Below are positions 14,150-22,314 of a stretch of DNA of 41,209 nucleotides, in pieces (the stretch's first letter is position 1; each line of letters begins with the position of its first letter). Below the pieces are notes generated by a model. That model was given only the letters and a program-made list of their open reading frames with translations. It was not told where the DNA came from and searched no databases. A program made the position numbers and the translations under genes. The DNA comes from CAZGAH01 sp964523295 (GTDB lineage: Bacteria; Desulfobacterota; Desulfovibrionia; Desulfovibrionales; Desulfovibrionaceae), in NCBI GenBank assembly GCA_964523295.1, contig CAZGAH010000034.1, forward strand, positions 1 through 41,209, read 5' to 3'.

Positions 14150-15835
14150 TCAATCCAGACGCCCGTCTTGCGCCGGCTGCATCCTGGCCCTGGCCCGTTG
14201 CGCATCTTCAAGATCAGGATCGAGCTGCAGGGCTGCATTCAGATGCTCCAGGGCCGCAGTGTATTCGCCCAGGCCGGCCAGGGAGATGCCGAGCCAGGCA
14301 TGAGCTGGCGCCGAGTTCGGGGCGAGTTCGAGGCTGCGTCGGAGCGCCTCGGCGGCCCGGGCCCATTGGCCGTGCCGCGCGAGCAGGATTCCCAGATTCG
14401 CCAGGGCCGGGGCGTGGCCGGGGTTGAGCGTCAGGGCGCGGCGGTATTGCTCCATGGCCTCGGCGTCGCGTCCGTGCCGGGCCAGGGCGTTGCCGAGGTT
14501 GTTGTGGGCCAGGTCGGAGGGCGCGACCGACAGGGCCTGGCGGAACAGGGCTCCGGCATCCTTCCAGTGGCGGGTCTGGTCCTGCGTGCGCCAGACCAGG
14601 CAGGCCAGCAGCAGGACCAGGGCGACGACCCCGGCCCGGCGGCTCCAGACCGTGCGTCCGAGCAGCTCGGCCAGGCCCCAGACCAGGAGCACGGTTATGC
14701 CGACCAGCGGAATATAGGTATAGCGATCGGCCATGGCCTGCGGACCGACCTGAACCAGGCCGATGACGGGAACAAGGGTGACGAGGTACCAGTACCAGCC
14801 CACGAGCGCCCAGCCCCGTCGCTGCGCGGCCAGCACGGCCAGCGTGCTGATCCAGGCCAGCGCCAGTCCGCAGGCGCCGGCCACGATCCAGGACTGCTCC
14901 GGCCCCGGGTGCGGGTAGTAGACGCTCAGCCGCATTGGCCACAGCCATTTTCCCAGGTACGCGAACAGGCTGGAGAGCGCGTTCATCAGCCGATACGGCA
15001 GCGGGTAGGTTTCCCAGGCGCCAATGGCCGCTTCCTGCGCCGCGACGGTCGCCAGGCACGAGCCCGCAGCCAGGGCCAGCAGGGGCGCTTTTTCCAGAAG
15101 CAGGAACCGGAGGCTGCGCGGCGGGCCTGGCACAACCCCTGGCCCGAGTCCGGCATTTCCGCCCGCGAGCCGGAGGACGGCCGGATATGGAGAGGCCAGA
15201 CGGTTCAAGGGCCAGTAATCGAGCAGCAGCAGCACCAGCGGCAGGCTCACCAGCATGGGTTTGGCCAGCAATCCGATCCCGAACAGCAGCAGCACAACGC
15301 CATAACGACGCCAGTCAGGCCGGCGGGCGTACCACGCGTAGGCGCACAGCGTAGCGAACCAGAACACGCCGCTGAGCACGTCCTTGCGCTCGGCGATCCA
15401 GGCCACGGACTCAACCCGCAACGGATGCACGGCAAAGAGCGCGGCCAGGGCGAAAGCCAGCCTCGCGCGCCCGGTGGTCCGCTGAAAAAAGCGGAACAGG
15501 AGCAGCGCAGCAATCAGATGCAACACAACCGCGCTGAGGTGATGCCCGGCCGGGTCGAGGCCGTAGAGCTGGCAGTCGAGCATGTGCGAGAGCCAGGTGA
15601 GCGGGTGCCAGTTGGAGGCTGCCTGCGTGGTGAAGGCCCAACGCAGGCCCTGCCAGCTCAATCCGGCGTGCACGACGGGATTGCGCAGCACGTAGTCGTC
15701 GTCGTCGAAGTGAACGAAGCCGAGCTCCGGCGTCCGCCAGAAGGCCGCGGCGATCAGCAAGGTCAATCCGAGCCCGGCGACGAGAAACTGCGCCCAGGGT
15801 CTGGATAGCGCTAAGCGAAAACGATGTTCTGACAT
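14150..15835 (-). CDS. TMTC-like membrane glycosyltransferase with TPRs
   Basis: Predicted GT-C-fold membrane protein, 561 residues. After a first hydrophobic segment comes VHFDDDDYVLRNPVVH, the acidic first-loop motif seen in TMTC/PMT-like O-glycosyltransferases. Then follow WHPLTWLSHMLDCQLYGL, FAVHPLRVESVAWIAERKD and about ten membrane segments. The C-terminal 140 residues are at least three TPRs (DLAHNNLGNALARHGRDAE and similar), which in this family help bind protein acceptors. Start 15835 (MSEHRF) was preferred to a TTG four codons upstream; no strong ribosome site is seen. It is last in the pilT operon, 46 bases after the zinc-ribbon gene, so O-glycosylation of pilin-like proteins is a reasonable but unproven role. 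Confidence 0.82.
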   Translation of the reverse strand: MSEHRFRLALSRPWAQFLVAGLGLTLLIAAAFWRTPELGFVHFDDDDYVLRNPVVHAGLSWQGLRWAFTTQAASNWHPLTWLSHMLDCQLYGLDPAGHHLSAVVLHLIAALLLFRFFQRTTGRARLAFALAALFAVHPLRVESVAWIAERKDVLSGVFWFATLCAYAWYARRPDWRRYGVVLLLFGIGLLAKPMLVSLPLVLLLLDYWPLNRLASPYPAVLRLAGGNAGLGPGVVPGPPRSLRFLLLEKAPLLALAAGSCLATVAAQEAAIGAWETYPLPYRLMNALSSLFAYLGKWLWPMRLSVYYPHPGPEQSWIVAGACGLALAWISTLAVLAAQRRGWALVGWYWYLVTLVPVIGLVQVGPQAMADRYTYIPLVGITVLLVWGLAELLGRTVWSRRAGVVALVLLLACLVWRTQDQTRHWKDAGALFRQALSVAPSDLAHNNLGNALARHGRDAEAMEQYRRALTLNPGHAPALANLGILLARHGQWARAAEALRRSLELAPNSAPAHAWLGISLAGLGEYTAALEHLNAALQLDPDLEDAQRARARMQPAQDGRLD

Positions 15836-15881
15836 GATGGGGGGCAATACAGGCGAATCCTCCGGCTGCGCCGGGTCGGTA

Positions 15882-16514
15882 TCAGGCCTCGCCCTGGGCC
15901 ATACCGAAGTAGCGATAGGCCTCTTCGTATCCCCGCAGGCAGCTGGAGAACAGCTCCGAGGCGCGTTCTACGTCGCTGCCGTTGAGATAGGTGTTCACGC
16001 CTTTGACAAAGGCAGCGTGCGGGTCCAGGCTCTGGGCGGAGTCGCCGAGCAGTACGAGGTTGATGCTGCGTCGCCGGTTTCCCGGCCAGGTGGCGATTTC
16101 GCGCAGCAGCGGCTGACAGGGGGGCGCGTCGTCGATGAGCAGGAAATGGTAGTCGTTCATGCGCAGCTTGAGCACGGCCTGGCCCGGATCCTTGGCCGTG
16201 GACTGATAAAAGCCCATGTCCTGGAAAAAATTTTCCGCGGCCTGTCGCCATTGGTCGGACACAATAAAATGAAAGAAAATGCGCGCGCCCGGGGGAAATA
16301 TCTCCGGCTCGAGCGCGGTCATGGAGGCCAGGTCGTCGCCGCGCTCCGTCGCTGTCCGGGGCTGCTCGGACGGGGCTGGCGGCGGCCCGGCGTCGCGTTC
16401 GAGCACGATGGCGTGCTGGCAATGCGGGCACCTGACCTTGAAACGCGGCGCCTGCGGCATTTTGTCGTCGGGGATGTTCAGTTCCTTGAGGCAGTCGGGG
16501 CAGGTGAAGCGCAT
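15882..16514 (-). CDS. Zinc-ribbon protein with response-regulator-like C-terminal part
   Basis: A 210-residue protein that starts MRFTCPDCLKELNIPDD...CPHCQHAIV, a two-CxxC zinc ribbon of the MJ0042/zinc-finger type. A GGAGAG lies 9 bases before ATG 16514, and the frame's upstream extension is Arg-rich and unlikely to be coding. After a Pro-rich linker the C-terminal 140 residues contain HFLLIDDAPPCQPLLREI and NLVLLGDSAQSLD, an alternating beta/alpha pattern like a degenerate CheY-type receiver, ending with a helical segment (YEEAYRYFGMAQ). No catalytic residues are evident. It sits between the second pilT-like gene and the TMTC-like gene, so it may serve the same apparatus; function unknown. 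Confidence 0.75.
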   Translation of the reverse strand: MRFTCPDCLKELNIPDDKMPQAPRFKVRCPHCQHAIVLERDAGPPPAPSEQPRTATERGDDLASMTALEPEIFPPGARIFFHFIVSDQWRQAAENFFQDMGFYQSTAKDPGQAVLKLRMNDYHFLLIDDAPPCQPLLREIATWPGNRRRSINLVLLGDSAQSLDPHAAFVKGVNTYLNGSDVERASELFSSCLRGYEEAYRYFGMAQGEA

Positions 16515-16639
16515 GGGCGAACTCTCTCCGGCGCGTGCGGGCCGGCGTCGTTGAACGATGATCCGCTGCCGGCAGCGGGCGGCAGGTCCGTGCGGCAAAC
16601 GGCGACGGACGTGGGCCCGGGCCTGGGCGGGCGGCAGTG

Positions 16640-17800
16640 CTACGTGCCGTACTCCACGTCGAGCACGAGTCCTTCGATGTCGGTAACTTTTTCTCCTCGC
16701 GAAGACTTGAGCTTGTCGAGCATCTGGCCAAGCCGGGACTTGTCGGTTCCGCCAAGCATCGCGGTTTCCTCGGTGACGAGTCCCTGCTCGTAGAGTTTGA
16801 AAATGTATTGATCGAAGGTGATCATGCCATAGGTTTCGCTGGTTTGCAGCACGTTGTAGAAGTTCTTGTCCTCGCGTTCACCGTTGACGATGAGATCGGT
16901 GATGCGCAGGTTCTTGCGCAGGATTTCGAAGGCTGCCACGCGCCCGCCGCTGACCTTGGGCAGCAGGCGCTGCGAGACGACGTACTTGAGACTTTCTGCC
17001 AGCCGCTGCCGGACCAGCCGCTCTTCGGCCAGCTCGAACATGCCGATGATGCGGTTGATGGTCTGTCCGGCGTCCGAGGTGTGCAGCGTGCCCAGGACCA
17101 GGTGACCGGTCTCCGCAGCGGCCATGGCGATTTCAATGGTTTCGCGGTCGCGTATCTCGCCTACCAGGATGACCTTGGGCGCCTGGCGCAGGGCCGCGCG
17201 CAGGCCGGAGGCGAAGTTGTCGAAGTCGGCGCCCATCTCGCGCTGGTTGACCGTGGCGGCCTTGTGCGGGTGAACGTATTCGACGGGGTCCTCGAGCGTG
17301 ACGATGTGTACCGGTGAATTCGTGTTGATGCCGTCGATAAGCGCCGCCAGGGAGGTGGATTTACCCGAGCCGGTCGCGCCGGTGACCAGGATCAGGCCGA
17401 ATTTTTCTCTGGCCATGTCCTCGAAGATAGGCGGCAGATTGAGTTGCTCCATGGTCGGAACCTTTGAGGAAAGCTGGCGCATGACGATGGACAGGGAACC
17501 ACGCTGGCTGAAGATGTTGACGCGAAAGCGCGAACGGCCCGGAAGCTGGTAGGCCAGGTCGCAGGAGCCGCGGTTGATGAGGTCGCGGTAGAGCCGGACG
17601 TTCTGGCCGATCAGGGCGAAGGAGACCGCCTCCGTATGATAGGGCAGCAGCTGCCCCAGTTCCGGCCGCAGGGGCACGTCGCGCAGCTTGCCATGTATCT
17701 CGGCCTGAAGGTTTTTGTGCGCGGTGAAGATGATGTCCGAGGTTTCCGGAGCGAAGTCCAGTACCTGGCCGATGAGGTGGTCGAGTTGCGAGCGCAGCAT
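16640..17800 (-). CDS. PilT/PilU-family twitching motility ATPase
   Basis: Second hexameric retraction-type ATPase of the GspE/PilT superfamily, 386 residues. Walker A is GATGSGKS at 141-148, followed by LEDPVEYVHPHK, the Walker B region VILVGEIRDRET, and the His box ETGHLVLGTLHTSDA; all are intact. The N-terminal domain diverges from the neighbouring PilT (SDIIFTAHKNLQ in place of SDLHLSSGSQP), and the C-terminus is longer, as in PilU. It starts 2 bases after the upstream pilT stop. It is expected to help retract pili or pseudopili at the inner membrane with PilT. It is not an assembly ATPase: it lacks the N1/zinc-binding features of GspE/PilB. Confidence 0.88.
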   Translation of the reverse strand: MLRSQLDHLIGQVLDFAPETSDIIFTAHKNLQAEIHGKLRDVPLRPELGQLLPYHTEAVSFALIGQNVRLYRDLINRGSCDLAYQLPGRSRFRVNIFSQRGSLSIVMRQLSSKVPTMEQLNLPPIFEDMAREKFGLILVTGATGSGKSTSLAALIDGINTNSPVHIVTLEDPVEYVHPHKAATVNQREMGADFDNFASGLRAALRQAPKVILVGEIRDRETIEIAMAAAETGHLVLGTLHTSDAGQTINRIIGMFELAEERLVRQRLAESLKYVVSQRLLPKVSGGRVAAFEILRKNLRITDLIVNGEREDKNFYNVLQTSETYGMITFDQYIFKLYEQGLVTEETAMLGGTDKSRLGQMLDKLKSSRGEKVTDIEGLVLDVEYGT

Positions 17801-17802
17801 GG

Positions 17803-18885
17803 CTATTGTTCCGTGAAGTCTTCGGGCGGCTTGGTAAGATATTGGAGAAATTTCTTCTTGTCCACGGCCTTGCTGTAGGCGTCGTTGGGATCGATCATCT
17901 TCTTTTCCAACATGCGGCGTATCTCGTCGTCAAGCGTCTGCATCCCCTTGTTCCGGCTGGTCTCGATGACGGAATTGAGCTGAAAGGTCTTGTTCTCGCG
18001 AATGAGATTACGCACCGAGGGGATGCCCAGCAGTATCTCCAGTGCAGCGACGCGACCAGGCACATCAATGCGCTTGAACAGGGTCTGGGCGATGACGGCG
18101 CGCAGCGACTCGGCCAGGGCGTTGCGTATCTGCTCCTGCAGGTCGCCGGGAAAGACTTCGATGATGCGGTCGTCCGTTTTCGGCGCGGAAATGGTATGCA
18201 GCGTGGAAAAGACCAGGTGGCCGGTCTCGGCGGCTTCCAGGGCCATCTGGATGGTTTCGAGGTCGCGCATTTCGCCAACCAGGATGATGTCCGGGTCCTC
18301 GCGCAGGGCCCCGCGCAGGGCGTTCTTGAAGGATTTACTGTCCCGGCCGATCTCCCGCTGGTTCACCAGGCAGCTTTTCGGCGGGTGTACGAATTCGATG
18401 GGGTCCTCGATGGTCAGGATATGGTCCTTGCGCACGGTATTGGCGTAGTCGACGATTGCGGCCAGGGTGGTGGATTTGCCGCTGCCGGTCGGTCCGGTGA
18501 CGAGCACCAGGCCCTTGGGCAGCAGGGCCATCTGCTTGAGCATCGCCGGTAGTCCCAGCTGTTCGATGGTCAGGATTTTTTCCGGGATTTCGCGGAAGGC
18601 CGCGGCGATGCCCCGGCTCTGCAGGAAAAAATTGACGCGGTAGCGGGCCAGATTCGGCACCTCGTAGCTGAAGTCCACGTCTCCGGTCTCTTCGAATTCC
18701 TTGATCTTGTCTTCCGGGGTGATTTCGTAGAGCAGCTGCTTAAGTTCGTCATGCTGCAACATCTTGAACTTGACCCGCTGCAACTCGCCCCGAATCCGGA
18801 CAATGGGCTGGGAGCCGCTGGAGAGGTGAAGGTCGGACCCTTTGTTCTCGTGCAGCATCTTGAAAAAGGCATCGATTTGCGCCAT
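17803..18885 (-). CDS. pilT: Twitching motility retraction ATPase PilT
   Basis: A 360-residue PilT: it hydrolyses ATP to depolymerise type IV pilus fibres at the cytoplasmic base. It has the typical N-terminus (MAQIDAFFKML, KGSDLHLSSG, PIVRIRGEL), Walker A GPTGSGKS at 131-138, the Asp box LTIEDPIEFVH, Walker B IILVGEMRDLET and the His box ETGHLVFSTLHTISA. AAGGAG sits about 7 bases before ATG 18885. It heads a run of four minus-strand genes (pilT, second ATPase, zinc ribbon, TMTC-like) with a 2-base gap to the second. No pilB, pilC or pilA is present here; the nearest pseudopilins are in the T2SS operon to the right. Confidence 0.9.
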   Translation of the reverse strand: MAQIDAFFKMLHENKGSDLHLSSGSQPIVRIRGELQRVKFKMLQHDELKQLLYEITPEDKIKEFEETGDVDFSYEVPNLARYRVNFFLQSRGIAAAFREIPEKILTIEQLGLPAMLKQMALLPKGLVLVTGPTGSGKSTTLAAIVDYANTVRKDHILTIEDPIEFVHPPKSCLVNQREIGRDSKSFKNALRGALREDPDIILVGEMRDLETIQMALEAAETGHLVFSTLHTISAPKTDDRIIEVFPGDLQEQIRNALAESLRAVIAQTLFKRIDVPGRVAALEILLGIPSVRNLIRENKTFQLNSVIETSRNKGMQTLDDEIRRMLEKKMIDPNDAYSKAVDKKKFLQYLTKPPEDFTEQ

Positions 18886-19012
18886 CTGGCAGGCTCCTTG
18901 CCCCTGGGGGCTGACCGCCGGACGTCTGACGGACGAGACCGGCGGCGCGAGGGAAACAATCGCGAGAATCCGGAATGGATCAGTTCCAGGCTACACGGGT
19001 TTACCGCGCGCG

Positions 19013-20086
19013 TCAAATACCTGCCGGCATTTCACTCTCGGCGAATCTGCCGACTCTGCCCGTCAGGACGCGCAGGAAGCGCTCCAGGACAATGGCCCGG
19101 CGCTCCCAGGAGTGCGTCGCCGCGGCCCGGACCATGATTTCGCGACGCCGCGGTTCGAAGTCGCGTGCAAGCAGCTCCTCTGCCCGGGTCCGCAGGTGCG
19201 CCGCGTCGCCGTAGCGGAACAGGGCGCCGAAATCGCGACGCAGAAAGAGTCCGGCATTGGCCAAGCGCTCTTCGCCAAGCACCGGCAGCCCGGCGCGGAC
19301 GTAGGCGATGATCTTGGACAACTCGTTATCAAAGGGCTCCGGACCGGCCGCGAGCGCCAGGCCCAGGCGCGCGTGCCGGACATAGTCCCAGACCTCCGGC
19401 TCCGGCCGCTCTCCGTGCTGCGCGATGCGCGGCGAGAGGCCACAGGACGCACCGTAGAGCGCGGTCTTGTTCCTGCCAACCAGGTGTACGGCCGCCCGGC
19501 CCGACAGCCGCTCAGCCGCCTCGTTGAGCAGAAGGGCCGTGCGCGCGGAGGCGACCGAGCCCAGAAACAACAGCGGCGGCAGGCCGGGCGCGTAGGGACT
19601 CGGCCCCGGAGGCGGCAGCGTGGCTGGGCAGCCGGCGGGCAGGAGGCAGAGCCGTTGCCTCCGTCCATAGCGCACGCGCCAGCGCTCGGCGTTGAGCCGG
19701 TTGTTCAGCACAATGCCCGCAGCCCGCTCCCGGGCCAGCTCCTGGCAGGCCAGCAGCCGCGCCCGCACCGACGCGTCGCGCTCGGGCAACTGTTCATCCA
19801 CCACGCGCACCAGCCGGCAAACAAGCGGCCCGTCATAGTCGCCGAGCAGCTCCAGAGAAAAATGATAGCAGGCCTTGAGCACGTCAAACCGCCCCTTCTC
19901 GCCCAGCACCGCAAGCGGCAACACCGGAACCGGCCCCGGCAGCCAGGCCGACGCCCGCACCGGCGCAACCACAGCCACCTCAACGCCCCGAGCCCGCAAT
20001 CCCGCGGCCAAGGCCCGCAATCGGATAAGATCGATGCTCGCCGGCGCGTGCAGGGGGTCTTTGTGGAAGAGGAAGGCGAGACGCAT
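19013..20086 (-). CDS. GT4-like glycosyltransferase with C8 tract at its ribosome site
   Basis: A 357-residue protein with the GT-B layout. The N-terminus MRLAFLFHK leads into IDLIRLRALAAGLRARGVE, and the donor domain contains PLLFLGSVASARTALLLNEAA, VHLVGRN and DNELSKIIAYVRAGLPVLGEE, the phosphate/nucleotide-binding segment of GT4 enzymes. Catalytic identity and sugar are unclear, and the N-terminal half is divergent. Start 20086 is set by AAAGGAG, separated from ATG by exactly eight C residues, a homopolymer that could vary in length and change translation efficiency. It stands alone, 127 bases upstream of pilT on the same strand. Confidence 0.78.
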   Translation of the reverse strand: MRLAFLFHKDPLHAPASIDLIRLRALAAGLRARGVEVAVVAPVRASAWLPGPVPVLPLAVLGEKGRFDVLKACYHFSLELLGDYDGPLVCRLVRVVDEQLPERDASVRARLLACQELARERAAGIVLNNRLNAERWRVRYGRRQRLCLLPAGCPATLPPPGPSPYAPGLPPLLFLGSVASARTALLLNEAAERLSGRAAVHLVGRNKTALYGASCGLSPRIAQHGERPEPEVWDYVRHARLGLALAAGPEPFDNELSKIIAYVRAGLPVLGEERLANAGLFLRRDFGALFRYGDAAHLRTRAEELLARDFEPRRREIMVRAAATHSWERRAIVLERFLRVLTGRVGRFAESEMPAGI

Positions 20087-20281
20087 GGGGGGGGCTCCTT
20101 TCAAAAACAGGCAGAGCGCAGAGTGAAGTTTTTCTGGGGAAAAATCTAGACTTTAGGTGACGGTAACTACATGTTTTGATGGCGAAAATTTTGAAATACA
20201 CATGAATCTACCAAGAAACAAAATCATCACTGCAATGAATTCAGATGGTTAAGGCGAGATGCCATTCAGCGGTGACAAACC

Positions 20282-20324
20282 CCAGTTTCATGCATCATGG
20301 TGTCCAACTGGTCATGGCGACTTA
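20282..20324 (-). repeat. 43-bp dispersed repeat, copy 3
   Basis: Begins TAAGTCGCCATGACC and ends GCATGAAACTGG on the minus strand. It replaces the sequence that should follow the maturase end, where the copy at 515-588 has intron domains V-VI, so it marks the truncation point of the second intron wreck. Confidence 0.6.
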
Positions 20325-20350
20325 GAAACGCTCGTTTCGATAGGGATGCA

Positions 20351-20755
20351 TTACTCTGGGCATGGTATCCAACTTCTGACGATGGGACCGAATCGCTCCC
20401 AGTTCATGCGACCTTTCTGCCCGCGACGTCGGAGTACTTTCAGCCAGTATCGGCTCAGTTCCTCGCGCACCGTGTTCAATGCGTCACAATTCCCAGGTAC
20501 TGCATGGTACCGGTAGGACCCCAATACGACTCGCCGTAGCCATTCACCGACTACTTCGATGGGGTCATGCACGCATGCGCAAGACCTCTTTCTGTCGAAT
20601 TCGATAAGCCGGATCTTTTCCGGGTGAAGGGCAAGACCGAAGTGTTCCAGCCGTGATTTGAGATCGACACGAAACCGCTCGGGTTCATGACACTGTTGGA
20701 ATTAAAGAACGAAATCAACGGCATAGCGTACAATGATGATGTCGCTTGACATACA
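20351..20755 (-). pseudogene. Second degenerate group II intron RT/maturase
   Basis: Minus-strand remnant of the same kind of maturase as at 67-503. It opens inside the RT palm as SSDIIIVRYAVDFVL, where the catalytic YADD is changed to YAVD and the next residue is a TAA stop. It continues in frame as RFRVDLKSRLEHFGLALHP, EKIRLIEFDR, then jumps by an internal deletion to HDPIEVVGEWLRRVVLG, YRYHAVPGN, LSRYWLKVLRRRGQK and MNWERFGPIVRSWIPCPE. The C-terminal 220 bases are roughly 90% identical to the left copy. Loss of a catalytic aspartate, a stop and a deletion make it inactive. No domain V follows; the 43-bp repeat does. Confidence 0.88.
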
Positions 20756-21128
20756 TGGGTTTCGAATAACCACGCGAGTCGATGATGTCATGGAAAATGC
20801 CAACATTTACTTGGCACATTTTTGACATGGCTCTGCTGAAAACTACTCATAATTTTTGATGGTTATAAGCATAAAAGGGGGCGATAAGACTAAAACTTCG
20901 GGCTATGAGGCGCGGTCGACACGGGCGCGGTGTGTCCCTTGCCTTTGCCGGCGAACGCGTCCTCTTGATAAGAGCGATGGTAATGGAGCCTCGTTGTTTC
21001 TGCCCCATAAAAGGGTTGAGGACGGAGCGGTCGGGCAGACTCGCGTACGTCCTCCTGGCGGAGCCAGACGAACCGACCTGTCAGGGGGGGGCGTCTTTCC
21101 GCAAGTGGCAATGGCAGGTGTCAGGGAA
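20756..21128. other. Gene-free stretch beyond the T2SS operon
   Basis: No supported gene. It contains a G8 tract at 21084-21091, close to the 3' end of the glycosyltransferase gene at 21129. Short open frames here (about 70 codons) lack ribosome sites and family resemblance. Confidence 0.5.
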
Positions 21129-22265
21129 TCAGCGTGCGGTGCGTGGCGTCTGGCTGTCGAGCAGCCAGGTATAGAGGTTGTAGTAGAGGCGGGCCATGCG
21201 TTCGGCGGTGAAGAAGCGTTCGTAGCGCTGCGTGGCGTTTTTGCCGTAGCGCTGCGCGAGTTCCGGATTCGCGGCCAGGGTGTCCATGGCGCGGCCGAGG
21301 GCGTAGGGATCGGAGGGGGGGATGACGATCCCGGTGACCTCGTGTTCGTTGACAAAGGTGGTGCCGGTGCCGATTTCCGCCGAAATGAGCGGTTTGCCGA
21401 ACATGGCGCCTTCCACGAGCGTGACGCCGAAGGCCTCCGAGCGCAGGTGCGAGGGGAAGACGACGGCCCGGCAGAGGGTGAGCAGCGCGGCCTTGTCCTC
21501 GTCGGAGACCCAGCCGGCAAAGTGGATGTTGTCCAGGCCGTGCTCCCTGGCCTGGGCCTTGAGCTCTGCTTCAAGCGGTCCGACCCCGGCCATGACAATG
21601 GGGTGACGGTGCGTACGCGCGGCCTCGAGCAGGATGTTCAGGCCTTTGTAATAGCGAAACACGCCGACAAAGAGAAAAAAATCGTCACCGACGCGCTTGC
21701 GCCAGGCGTCGAGGCGTTCTTGCGTCGGAGGGGGAAACGAATCCCGGCTCAGGCCGATGGGGATGATGGAGACCTTGTCGGCGTAGCGGTTCAGGGTATT
21801 GCTGGTGCGGAAATAGTTTTCCGACGTGGCCACGATGGCCTGAACCCGGGAGAGGAAACAGCGCATGAGCGGGGCGTAGAGCACGTTGAGCAGTTTCTGG
21901 CGGACGATGTCGCTGTGATAGGTGACCAGACAGGGAGTCCGGACGTTATAGAGCACGTGGAGCAGGTCCTGGACCGGGTAGGGGAAATGGTAGTGGATGA
22001 TTTCCGCCTCGCGCGCCAGGTTCGGGTACTCGCGGAAAAAGGCCAGGCCCATGGGCGTGGAGGCCTTGTCGAACTGAATCGGGCAGCGCACCACCCTGGC
22101 CTCTGGCCGTTGGAGCACGCGCTCCCGGACAGGCGGCTGCGACATGCAGAGCACGGTATTGGCCACGCCCATGCCGGACGTGGCGGTGGAAATCTGGTAG
22201 ATGACCTGCTCGATTCCGCCATAGGAATCGGGCAGGTAGCGTTTGAAGACGTGAAGAACCTTCAT
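21129..22265 (-). CDS. GT4-family glycosyltransferase at end of T2SS operon
   Basis: A 378-residue GT-B glycosyltransferase. The start at 22265 gives MKVLHVFKRYLPDSYGGIEQVIY, the standard acceptor-domain opening with its glycine-rich loop; the longer open frame upstream is Arg-rich and non-coding in character. Further features are VTYHSDIVRQKLLN, FFLFVGVFRYYKGLNILLEAA, IHFAGWVSDEDKAALL, the donor-binding EAFGVTLVEGAMFGKPLI and VTGIVIPPSDPYALG. Two basic segments between the domains suggest peripheral membrane association. It follows the secretin gene by 49 bases on the same strand, so it is probably the last gene of the operon, where it may contribute to a glycan used on the secretion machinery or cargo (inference). 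Confidence 0.88.
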   Translation of the reverse strand: MKVLHVFKRYLPDSYGGIEQVIYQISTATSGMGVANTVLCMSQPPVRERVLQRPEARVVRCPIQFDKASTPMGLAFFREYPNLAREAEIIHYHFPYPVQDLLHVLYNVRTPCLVTYHSDIVRQKLLNVLYAPLMRCFLSRVQAIVATSENYFRTSNTLNRYADKVSIIPIGLSRDSFPPPTQERLDAWRKRVGDDFFLFVGVFRYYKGLNILLEAARTHRHPIVMAGVGPLEAELKAQAREHGLDNIHFAGWVSDEDKAALLTLCRAVVFPSHLRSEAFGVTLVEGAMFGKPLISAEIGTGTTFVNEHEVTGIVIPPSDPYALGRAMDTLAANPELAQRYGKNATQRYERFFTAERMARLYYNLYTWLLDSQTPRTAR

Positions 22266-22314
22266 GGTCGGCCTACAGCCCGATGCCATGGACACGGTCG
22301 CATGGCACCGGACC

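Noticed and set aside
14084..15808. Plus-strand ORF of 574 codons opposite the TMTC-like gene
   Set aside because: Antisense, Gln/Arg-rich, no recognisable domain, and the minus-strand protein has clear membrane segments and TPRs.
16640..18885. The two ATPases considered as the missing GspE/PilB
   Set aside because: Both have PilT-type N-termini and length (360-386 residues) and lack the extra N-terminal domain and zinc-binding cysteines of assembly ATPases.
20890..21111. Minus-strand ORF of 73 codons beyond the T2SS operon
   Set aside because: No ribosome site, no resemblance to a family, and irregular composition.
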